A stretch of 64,000 nucleotides of DNA from Bacteroidota bacterium. GTDB taxonomy: Bacteria > Bacteroidota > Bacteroidia > Bacteroidales > Dysgonomonadaceae. Positions 35,875 to 42,945 of the stretch are shown piece after piece. Location: assembly GCA_023437305.1 (NCBI GenBank), contig JAEZGN010000004.1:62001-126000 (forward strand). Reading direction: 5' to 3'. Made by a program: the position numbers and the translations under genes. Under the pieces are notes generated by a model. The model saw only the letters and a list, made by a program, of their open reading frames with translations, was not told the origin of the DNA and made no database searches. Every line of letters begins with the position of its first letter. Position 1 is the first letter of the stretch.

Positions 35875-36208
35875 ACCGTTTTTTATAATAATTTTTAAAA
35901 GTAAAAGGTCTTCTCTTTTTCAAATATTCAATATCATACATATTACTATATGCTTCGCGCTCGTATGAAATATTTATATAAGCATCAAACATATTCCTAT
36001 ATTGTATCAATCGAACGATCCACTCTATCAAATAGCTTATATAAAAGAATATTACGAGCATTTCAAGCATTTGCCGTGTATGTATACACTCATGGTTTAT
36101 TTCGGCATCAGATAGCCTTCCATAATCCTTGCGAGCAATGATTATTCCAAACAAATTGATGGCTCCGAAATTCCCCGGTGGAAAATGTTTACTGTATAAT
36201 ATTTTCAT
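35864..36208 (-). CDS. Small membrane protein with HExxH motif
   Basis: The 114-residue protein starts at ATG 36208 (MKILYSKHFPPGNFGAINLF), preferred over an upstream in-frame ATG because hydrophobic and conserved-looking sequence begins here. It has HECIHTRQM (about residues 38-46), a zinc-protease-like HExxH, then one or two hydrophobic segments (LEMLVIFFYISYLIEWIVRL). Related Bacteroidetes proteins are annotated as hypothetical. Enzymatic activity is only suggested by the motif. Confidence 0.7.
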   Translation of the reverse strand: MKILYSKHFPPGNFGAINLFGIIIARKDYGRLSDAEINHECIHTRQMLEMLVIFFYISYLIEWIVRLIQYRNMFDAYINISYEREAYSNMYDIEYLKKRRPFTFKNYYKKRYET

Positions 36209-36325
36209 TCCTTTATTTACCAGACAAAAATATCTTTGAACAAAGATGTTCACAAGTTTTTTGAGGCAAATTTTGTTAAAGGGAATCTTTTAAATAACTT
36301 TCCGTTTCTTTTAAAACAAATCAAT

Positions 36326-37585
36326 ATGGAATTAGTTTATGCCGGCGTAATATTGATCCTGGCTACAATTGTTATTTATTTAATACAAAGAAATAATAAG
36401 CAGAGAGAATCTGAACTAAAGGAAGAAGTTGTTCGCTTAACTCGCGATAAGGAGTCTTTACAAAAGGCTCAATTAGAGCATGTGAAAGAGATTGCAGAAA
36501 ATAAAGCTTTGCTACAGTCCAGAGAGGAACAATTACGAATTCAGCAGGAAGAGTTATTAAATACCCGTACTCAGCTCAATAAAGATTTCCAAATATTAGC
36601 AACACAGATATTGGAAGAAAAAACCCTTCGCTTCACAGACGTGAACAAGGCGAATATGGAAGCTATACTGAAACCCTTGAATGAAAAACTGATTGAGTTT
36701 AAAGTAAAAGTAGAAGAAACTTACGATAAAGAATCGAAACAGCGTTTCTCTCTCGAAGAACGAATCAAAGATCTGGTTGCTCTTAACAACCAGATAAGCG
36801 AAGATGCTAACAACTTAACGAAAGCATTGAAAGGCAGCAATAAGATACAGGGTAACTGGGGTGAAATGATTCTGGAATCTATATTAGAAAAATCGGGACT
36901 CAAGAAAGGTGAAGAATATTTCACTCAGGAATTTATTACCGACGAAAACGGAACACGCATTCAGAACACACAAAATAAATATATGCAGCCCGATGTTACA
37001 GTTGTTTATCCCGGTGGACGAAAAATCATCATAGACTCGAAAGTATCCCTGAGTGCATACATTAAGTATGTGGAAGCTGAAATAGATGCAGTAAAAATCT
37101 CTGCCGAAAAAGAACATATTACTTCTGTAAGGCAGCATATTGATGAGCTGAGCCAAAAAGCATATCAAGACTATGTAGAATCTCTCGACTTTGTGATGAT
37201 GTTTATCCCTAACGAACCGGCTTATATATTAGCGATGCAGCTCGATTCCACCTTGTGGGATTATGCATATCGCAAACGGATCTTATTGATAAGCCCTACA
37301 AACTTGGTAGCCTCATTGAAAGTGGTAGCCGACCTGTGGAAACGCGAATACCAAAGCCGCAATGCCATAGAGATAGCCAAACGAGGAGCTGCCTTATACG
37401 ATAAGTTTGCAGGCTTTGTAGAAACGCTTCAAGATGTAGGAAAAAACATAGAACGTTCTCAGAAAGCATATGATAAAGCTCTATCACAATTGAAAGAAGG
37501 CAATGGAAATCTCATACGACAGGCAGAAATGCTTAAAGATCTAGGAGTTAAGGCTCAAAAAGAACTACCTGACAGTATCGAGTAA
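36326..37585 (+). CDS. rmuC: DNA recombination protein RmuC
   Basis: The 419-residue protein starts at ATG 36326 (MELVYAGVILILATIVIYLI), where a membrane helix begins; an in-frame ATG at 36236 would overlap the divergent gene. A long coiled coil (about 30-140) precedes the RmuC nuclease-like domain with GNWGEMILESILEKSGLKKG, QPDVTVVYPGGRKIIIDSKV and LDFVMMFIPNEPAY. It is thought to limit inverted-repeat rearrangements. It is the last host gene before the mobile element. Confidence 0.92.
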   Translation: MELVYAGVILILATIVIYLIQRNNKQRESELKEEVVRLTRDKESLQKAQLEHVKEIAENKALLQSREEQLRIQQEELLNTRTQLNKDFQILATQILEEKTLRFTDVNKANMEAILKPLNEKLIEFKVKVEETYDKESKQRFSLEERIKDLVALNNQISEDANNLTKALKGSNKIQGNWGEMILESILEKSGLKKGEEYFTQEFITDENGTRIQNTQNKYMQPDVTVVYPGGRKIIIDSKVSLSAYIKYVEAEIDAVKISAEKEHITSVRQHIDELSQKAYQDYVESLDFVMMFIPNEPAYILAMQLDSTLWDYAYRKRILLISPTNLVASLKVVADLWKREYQSRNAIEIAKRGAALYDKFAGFVETLQDVGKNIERSQKAYDKALSQLKEGNGNLIRQAEMLKDLGVKAQKELPDSIE

Positions 37586-37650
37586 GTTAAATAGAGTTAA
37601 ATAAATAAAGAAAAAACAGCCAAACATGTTTTATAACATAAAAATTCACT

Positions 37651-37734
37651 TATCTTTGTACTGTGTTTTTCATGGTATTAGATTTAAGGTTAACAATGAA
37701 GATTGGTTGTCGTGATGACAGCCTTTTCTTTTTT
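37651..37734 (+). ncRNA. Small RNA candidate downstream of rmuC
   Basis: A TATCTTTG -7 box (37651-37658) is followed about 45 nt later by a 7-bp hairpin GGTTGTC/GACAGCC (37705-37711, 37717-37723) and a T-rich tail, so a transcript of about 70 nt is predicted. Inside is the AT-rich block TTAGATTTAAGGTTAAC (37678-37694). A 22-codon frame (ATG 37672 to TAG 37740) runs through the terminator hairpin, so a tiny peptide is a less likely alternative. I have an impression that this block recurs in Bacteroidetes genomes, but could not check it. Confidence 0.55.
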
Positions 37735-38411
37735 ATATAGTATCCGTTCTATAGATATTACAATTAAGACCTTCTTTTCTCGATACTAAAGCTTTCATTG
37801 AACATTATACAGAAAATGATTCACTGTAGAAACAACAGATAAACAATACATTATAAAATAAAGTCTCCTTATTCTTTCAAATCCGTATTAAACGATATTT
37901 ACAAATACAGTCTTTATAGAAAAATTTTGAGGTATTGATAGAGTCCTTTTTATTTTGGTAAAGCCTGCTAAGTTATTGTTTTATATAGCGTTAATTGTAC
38001 GTTATAATATACATTTATAGTAATATAAGAAGAATTCGTGAGATTCAGGCAGATTTTGGCGGAATAAAGTAAGTGGTTGGAGACTAAAGGAATTGGGTGT
38101 TGAATGACTGTATTCTTCCTTTTTCCAAAAAAGCGGGATATTGAGGAGTTGTGAGGTAATTTTGCTACCTATCCGTTGCCTTTTTTAGTGTCGAACGACA
38201 TCGAAAATGAAACGTGAAACTACTCTGATTTCGCCTCTGCCATCTCAAAGAACCCTTGTTTGAGAGAATAAAGATACGCAGAATTTTCCGTATATCGGTA
38301 AAATATGCCTATTGTTTTCTGTTTCAAGGGGCTGTTTCTATGTTCTGCCATATTTTTCATGCTGACAGGTAACTCTATACCGGTTAATTTTGCAATTAAA
38401 AGTATAGAGCT
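37735..38411. other. Host/ICE junction region without genes
   Basis: The first 280 nt are AT-rich like the host; from about 38,040 the composition becomes that of the element. No tRNA gene or credible protein gene is present. The stretch holds an attachment-core-like 10-mer at 38156-38165 and the promoter of the first integrase (TAATTTTG at 38385-38392). The left end of the ICE must lie here, but its exact base cannot be fixed without the right end. Confidence 0.55.
38156..38165 (+). other. Attachment-core-like sequence
   Basis: GTAATTTTGC fits GTANNTTTGC, the 10-bp sequence shared by attDOT and attB in CTnDOT. It lies 247 nt before the first integrase, where an attL is expected, and no -33 element stands upstream to make it a promoter. 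The same 10-mer occurs as a true promoter box elsewhere (9431-9440), so the call is tentative. Confidence 0.35.
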
Positions 38412-39635
38412 ATGAATCAAGAAGATGTAAGGGTTTCGTTCTACCTGAAAAAGAGCGAAGCGGACGAGCAGGGAGAGTGCCCGATTATGGGCAGGTTGAA
38501 TGTAGGCAAGTATTCCGAGGCGGCCTTCAGCATGAAGATGACGGCTCCGGAATCGGCATGGCTTTCCGGTCGTGCCACGGGGAAGAGCGCAAGGTCAAGG
38601 GAAATCAACCGGCAGTTGGACGAGATACGCGCTTCGGCACTCTCCATCTATCAGGACTTGTTTGCCCTTCGGGAGAAAGTATCAGCCGAGGAGGTGAAAT
38701 GTATCCTTTTGGGCATGGCTTACGGGCAGGAAACTTTGGTGGCGTTCTTCCTCAGTTTCATAAAGAAATTCGAGAAAAAAGTCGGAATCAATCGTGAGGA
38801 AAGCACGGCCACATCCTACAAGTATGCTTGTGGCCAACTCATGCAGTTTCTCAACAAGGAATACAACCTTTCGGACATTCCCTTCACGGCATTGGACAGG
38901 TCTTTCATAGACAAATATGATCTATACCTGCGGACGGACTGCCAACTGAGTGCGGGAACTATTCTGCTGCTGACCACACAGCTGATGACGGTTATCCGGA
39001 AAGCGAAGTCGGCAGGTATCCTGACGTCCAATCCGTTTGCAGGCTATGAGGCGGAACGACCGGCAAGGGAAATAAAGTATCTCACGGAGCATGAACTGGA
39101 ACGCATCATGTCGACACCGCTCCATAACAGGAAACTCTACCATATCCGTGATCTGTTTCTCTTTTCCTGCTTTACCGGCATTCCATACGGGGATATGTGC
39201 CGCTTGTCGGATGAAGACCTCGTGGCTGTCGAGGACGGCACATTGTGGATTAAGACCTCCCGCAAGAAAACAAAAATCAGCTATGAGGTCCCCTTACTGG
39301 ATATTCCGCTCTATATCCTTGAAAAGTACAGGGATGCCGCACCGGAAGGAAAACTGCTGCCGATGTACAGCAACAGCGAATTGAATAACGCGCTGAAAAC
39401 CATCGCAGACCTGTGCGGTATCAAGCAACGACTCGTATTCCATCAGGCCCGCCATACCAGCGCGACGACCGTACTTCTGTCGAACGGAGTCCCGCTTGAA
39501 ACCGTGAGCAAGATATTGGGGCATGAACGGATAAGCACCACCCAGATTTATGCCCATGTGACCGATGATAAAGTAGAGAACGACACCCGTATGCTCGATG
39601 CCAAGATTGCCGAGCGGTTCTCGGTTGCCATTTAA
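38412..39635 (+). CDS. Tyrosine recombinase/integrase 1
   Basis: The 407-residue protein has an N-terminal arm-binding region, a SAM-like core-binding domain (about 110-205) and the catalytic domain (about 215-400) with the box QARHTSATTVLLSNGVPLET and LGHERISTTQIYAHV carrying the nucleophilic tyrosine. The first conserved arginine is not seen in CFTGIPYGDMCRLSDED, as in the IntDOT group, where another residue stands there. It would integrate and excise the ICE. A TAATTTTG promoter box lies 20 nt upstream. Confidence 0.92.
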   Translation: MNQEDVRVSFYLKKSEADEQGECPIMGRLNVGKYSEAAFSMKMTAPESAWLSGRATGKSARSREINRQLDEIRASALSIYQDLFALREKVSAEEVKCILLGMAYGQETLVAFFLSFIKKFEKKVGINREESTATSYKYACGQLMQFLNKEYNLSDIPFTALDRSFIDKYDLYLRTDCQLSAGTILLLTTQLMTVIRKAKSAGILTSNPFAGYEAERPAREIKYLTEHELERIMSTPLHNRKLYHIRDLFLFSCFTGIPYGDMCRLSDEDLVAVEDGTLWIKTSRKKTKISYEVPLLDIPLYILEKYRDAAPEGKLLPMYSNSELNNALKTIADLCGIKQRLVFHQARHTSATTVLLSNGVPLETVSKILGHERISTTQIYAHVTDDKVENDTRMLDAKIAERFSVAI

Positions 39636-39665
39636 CCTGTATGTCTAATATTAAACTTATCAGCC

Positions 39666-40967
39666 ATGAACGTAAATAACAACATTCGGAATAAAGAGAT
39701 AAAGCACCGCAGCACGTTTGCCATCCTGTTCTATATCAACCGCACAAAGGTACGCAAAGATGGAACATGCCAGCTGTTGTGCAAGGTAAGTGTCGATGCC
39801 AAATGGGAACAAATAGGCATCAAGGTAGCCGTAAATCCCGCCCTGTGGAATCCGGAAACAGGACGTGCCGACGGCAGAAGCGAAAATGCCATTACCGTGA
39901 ACCGCGCCATAGTCGACCTGGACAAACAGATCCGTGGACATTACAAGCGTATCAAAAACAGTCTGGGTTTCGTTACAGCGGAATTGATCAAGAATGCCAT
40001 GCTGGGTATCGGTGAGAAAAAACTGACCTTACTGGCACTGTTTACGGAACATAACGAGGAGTTCAAGAAAAGAATCGGCGTGGACCGGGAGGAAGGGAGT
40101 TACGAAAGCTATACCCGTTCCTACAGACACTTGCATGAGTTTATACGGGATAAAAAGAAAACGGAAGATGTCACCCTGAAAAGTCTCGACCAGGATTTTT
40201 ATGATGATTTCGAGTTGTACCTGCGAAGCAATTGCGGTATGCAGCAGAAAACCGTGCATGAACACTTGTACCGCTTGAAAAAGATGACCAAACGAGCGGT
40301 GAGCCAGGGAACATTACGCCGCGACCCTTACGATGAACTGCATCCGGCACTTCCGAAGCGCAAAAGCCGCCATCTGAAATACGAGGACCTGACGAAACTG
40401 ATGGCGACACAACTCGATAAACCCAACCTGCAACGTGTCCGTGACTGGTTCATTTTTTCGACGTTCACGGGTCTGGCTTATGCCGACCTGAAACGCTTGT
40501 CGGAAAAGGATATCATACAGAAGGAGGACGGAAGTCAGTGGATTCGTATCCGGCGAAAAAAAACGGATGTCGCCTCTTATATCCGATTGTTGGATATTCC
40601 CTTGCGGATTATAGAGAAGTACAAGCCGGAACGTCGGAGCGACAAGATTTTCAACGTGTATTGTCGCGGATATTTGATTAAACTCACGAAAGAGGTCGGA
40701 AAACAATACGGATTCTACATGACTTTCCACAAGGCGAGGCATAATTTCGGAACGCATATCACGCTCTCGTTGGGTATTCCGATAGAAACCGTGAGCCGCA
40801 TGATGGGACATACCAGCATCACGACTACCCAGATATATGCTGAGGTGAAAAGCCGGAAAGTGGACGAGGACACGAAAGCATTACGTGAAATGTCGGCAAA
40901 ACGGCCGGTAAACCTCTACGAAGAAGAAGTTATCGCCAAGCCCAAGCGGAAAAGAAAGACTGTGTAA
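39666..40967 (+). CDS. Tyrosine recombinase/integrase 2
   Basis: The 433-residue recombinase begins 30 nt after the first one and is its distant paralogue. The catalytic half has STFTGLAYADLKRLSEKD, FHKARHNFGTHITLSLGIPI and MGHTSITTTQIYAEVKSRKV with the tyrosine. A basic tail (KPKRKRKTV) ends the protein. It is probably co-transcribed with integrase 1. Which of the two moves the element, or whether both are needed, cannot be told from sequence. Confidence 0.9.
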   Translation: MNVNNNIRNKEIKHRSTFAILFYINRTKVRKDGTCQLLCKVSVDAKWEQIGIKVAVNPALWNPETGRADGRSENAITVNRAIVDLDKQIRGHYKRIKNSLGFVTAELIKNAMLGIGEKKLTLLALFTEHNEEFKKRIGVDREEGSYESYTRSYRHLHEFIRDKKKTEDVTLKSLDQDFYDDFELYLRSNCGMQQKTVHEHLYRLKKMTKRAVSQGTLRRDPYDELHPALPKRKSRHLKYEDLTKLMATQLDKPNLQRVRDWFIFSTFTGLAYADLKRLSEKDIIQKEDGSQWIRIRRKKTDVASYIRLLDIPLRIIEKYKPERRSDKIFNVYCRGYLIKLTKEVGKQYGFYMTFHKARHNFGTHITLSLGIPIETVSRMMGHTSITTTQIYAEVKSRKVDEDTKALREMSAKRPVNLYEEEVIAKPKRKRKTV

Positions 40968-40985
40968 ACAAGCGGCAATAAAAAT

Positions 40986-41021
40986 GAGAGGAACAATCCG
41001 TATTATCGGGCTGTTCCTCTC
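40986..41021 (-). terminator. Terminator between integrase 2 and the HTH genes
   Basis: A perfect 10-bp stem (GAGAGGAACA at 40986-40995, TGTTCCTCTC at 41012-41021) separates convergent transcription units. On the minus strand it is followed by ATTTTTATT, so it mainly ends the HTH operon. Confidence 0.75.
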
Positions 41022-41051
41022 GTACTGTTCCGTTGGAACCGCTTGCTCAGA

Positions 41052-41366
41052 TCATAACCATTTCTGTTGTTCGTCAAGGCACTTTCTATGCGCCTCTTCC
41101 AGCAGTTGCTGAATTTCCGATTCCTTGTACAGCACCTTGCCTTGTATCAGGTAGTAAGGCAGGATGCGCAATGACCGGTATTCCTGCAAGGTGCGGCGGC
41201 TGATACGCAGGAGTTTTGCCAGTTCCACATCATTCATGAAACGTTCGCCGTTGAACGAGCGTTGACAGTTCGGTTCCATTTTCTTCAGTGCCCTGCCGGT
41301 ATTCTCCAGACGGCGGAGAAGGTCGGCTACACGCGGGTCTTGCTTGTCAATGAAATAATGGTTCAT
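41052..41366 (-). CDS. Excisionase-like HTH protein 3
   Basis: The 104-residue protein has a helix-turn-helix of the excisionase/MerR type in its second half (DVELAKLLRISRRTLQEYRS, then YYLIQGKVLYKESEIQQLLE). It is the third of three tandem paralogues; it starts within the stop of the second (4-nt ATGA overlap). By analogy to Xis2c/Xis2d of CTnDOT, such proteins bend DNA for excision or control the excision operon; the exact role is inferred. Confidence 0.85.
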   Translation of the reverse strand: MNHYFIDKQDPRVADLLRRLENTGRALKKMEPNCQRSFNGERFMNDVELAKLLRISRRTLQEYRSLRILPYYLIQGKVLYKESEIQQLLEEAHRKCLDEQQKWL

Positions 41367-41656
41367 AGTTTCTTTGAATTAGCATGATAATACGACTGTA
41401 ATACTTTCTCCACGTCTTCAGGCTTGTAGAACAGCTTGTTCTTGATCCTGCCGAAAGGCAGTAATCCTTTGGCCCGGTACTCCTGTAGGGTACGCTTCGA
41501 TATGCCAAGAATGTCGCATACCTCCTGGTTGTCCAGCCATTTTTTCAAGCCGAGGTCTTCCTGCCGTTTACATAGTATGTCGGCCTTTTCCTCGATGGTT
41601 TTCACACGCGTCATGAGCGCGTCGAAAGTCCGGATGTCCATACTGATAATTTCCAT
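41363..41656 (-). CDS. Excisionase-like HTH protein 2
   Basis: The 97-residue protein shares the architecture of its neighbours: an N-terminal helix (MTRVKTIEEKADILCKRQED) followed by the HTH NQEVCDILGISKRTLQEYRA and a small wing (FGRIKNKLFYKPEDVEKVLQ). It lies 22 nt after HTH protein 1 and overlaps HTH protein 3, so all three are one operon. Probably a DNA-binding excision or regulatory factor. Confidence 0.85.
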   Translation of the reverse strand: MEIISMDIRTFDALMTRVKTIEEKADILCKRQEDLGLKKWLDNQEVCDILGISKRTLQEYRAKGLLPFGRIKNKLFYKPEDVEKVLQSYYHANSKKL

Positions 41657-41678
41657 TGCAATTCTTCATTTTAATTTG

Positions 41679-41999
41679 TTAAACATTGATTCTGTTTCGC
41701 TCCATTTCCGCGAGGGAGAGCCTGCCTTTCCGGTTCAGAAATTCCTTGACCTCGGATGATTTGTAATAGGTACGCCCGTCTATCATGTAGTAAGTCACGA
41801 GTTTTTTCTGGCGGTACCGTGCAAGGGTACGTTTCGTGATACCGAGCAACTCGCACATGTCCTGGTTATCCAGCAGCTTGTCGCCGTCAAGGGCAGAGGT
41901 CTGCCGGTTCATGCGGCTCAGCTTGTCTTCAATCTTGTCGAACCGTTCCATGATTTGGTGAAGCATCATCTGGAACGTCTCACGGTCTATCTGTATCAT
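41679..41999 (-). CDS. Excisionase-like HTH protein 1
   Basis: The 106-residue protein is the first of the tandem set: an amphipathic N-terminal helix (QMMLHQIMERFDKIEDKLSR), then the HTH NQDMCELLGITKRTLARYRQ and the wing YMIDGRTYYKSSEVKEFLNR. The upstream 215 nt contain TTGCAAAATGCAA and further TTGCA half-sites (about 42183-42230) that could be its own operator or recombination-protein sites. Confidence 0.85.
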   Translation of the reverse strand: MIQIDRETFQMMLHQIMERFDKIEDKLSRMNRQTSALDGDKLLDNQDMCELLGITKRTLARYRQKKLVTYYMIDGRTYYKSSEVKEFLNRKGRLSLAEMERNRINV

Positions 42000-42214
42000 A
42001 ATATGATCTGTCTTTTGAGTGTAAATAATGACTGATTACACCTTGTCGCGCAACAGGTTATACTATGATATAGGGCTAATGGCATACCAATGACCCTGCA
42101 TTTCACGGAATAACACAGGCATTCCGCTGAAATACAGCGAAATAAAAATTATCAGAGGAAAGTTGAAATGAAAAAACGGTCTTGCAAAATGCAAGGATTC
42201 CCGCAATGTGCAAG

Positions 42215-42631
42215 TTACATCTTGCGAGGGTTGCGATAAATCAACCGGCAGATACCGTTGGAAAAGGTAGTGGCTTCATGCAACCGCCATTGCAGAGTAG
42301 GAAGAATGTTTTGTATGGAAGTTCCCCCGCCGGAGGAAATGGGAAGCAGGTAAACGATCAGTTCGTCCACGAGGTTGTAAAGGGAAAGCCCTCGGAGCAG
42401 TTCCAACGATTCGGAATCGGAAACTTCGGCCAAATAGGTAAAGGTATTGCCTTTGCCGTCTTTTTCGCAAAGCAGGTCCAAAATGGAATGGGGTAAAATC
42501 CTTGCGTCACAGCGTTCCCGCCAATGGGCAAAACCTTTCCTGTGGTTCATTACCCATCGCATCGACATATCGGCGGCATCCGGCAGAAAGCCGTCCAGTG
42601 TCATAGCCGTTACTGCTTGGATTTTTGGCAT
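42215..42631 (-). CDS. Short RibD C-terminal/DHFR-like reductase
   Basis: The 138-residue protein starts like RibD C-terminal/dihydrofolate reductase-superfamily enzymes (KIQAVTAMTLDGFLPD) and keeps LLRGLSLYNLVDELIVYLLP and ISSGGGTSI, but is shorter than the usual 170-220 residues and lacks part of the nucleotide-binding middle. Similar genes sit next to rteB in Bacteroides ICEs. It may reduce a pterin or flavin precursor, or be a relic. It is preceded by the structured RNA at 42673-42890, which could control it. Confidence 0.75.
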   Translation of the reverse strand: MPKIQAVTAMTLDGFLPDAADMSMRWVMNHRKGFAHWRERCDARILPHSILDLLCEKDGKGNTFTYLAEVSDSESLELLRGLSLYNLVDELIVYLLPISSGGGTSIQNILPTLQWRLHEATTFSNGICRLIYRNPRKM

Positions 42632-42672
42632 ATACCCCGGTTTTTAATTTTACTCTCAACCGGAAGCCGTCA

Positions 42673-42890
42673 AAAAAAAGAAGCGTGCAAACACGCTACT
42701 TCTAATGGAGGCTCTGGAATACCTTAACAGGAATAGGTGAATGCACGCTATGCGTAGGCATAGCATAAGCAATCACGCAATAGTTCCTGTTAATGTTAAT
42801 TTACCAGATTCCCATTAGAAACGCCTTGCGGTCTTATGTTATATATCGTCGGCAACTGCCCTATTGACAGTAAGCCGATTTTTCTCTATT
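42673..42890 (-). ncRNA. Highly structured RNA/leader with own promoter box and terminator
   Basis: Reading the minus strand, a TAATTTTG box (42904-42897) is followed by a hairpin (TCGGC/GCCGA, 42878-42849), then nested perfect pairs: CTAATGG-type outer stem (42819-42812 with 42708-42701), TCTGG/CCAGA (42808-42804 with 42717-42713), TTAACAGGAA/TTCCTGTTAA (42793-42784 with 42733-42724) and an apical GCTATGC/GCATAGC hairpin (42764-42747), then an intrinsic terminator AGCGTG/CACGCT with eight T (42697-42672). Two short frames lie inside: MGIW (42815-42801) and the 19-codon MPTHSVHSPIPVKVFQSLH (42761-42702). It may be an attenuator for the RibD-like gene or a free RNA. Confidence 0.65.
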
Positions 42891-42945
42891 TAATTGCAAA
42901 ATTACATATATTCAGCGATATTTCCATTAATTACAGTTATCAATT

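Noticed and set aside
37672..37740. 22-codon peptide after rmuC
   Set aside because: It runs through the terminator hairpin and lacks a ribosome site; the RNA explanation is simpler, though conservation could reverse this.
38220..38420. 66-residue minus-strand frame before integrase 1
   Set aside because: It overlaps the integrase start and its promoter, has no ribosome site or recognisable family, and has no neighbour on its strand; it is probably a chance frame in the ICE end.
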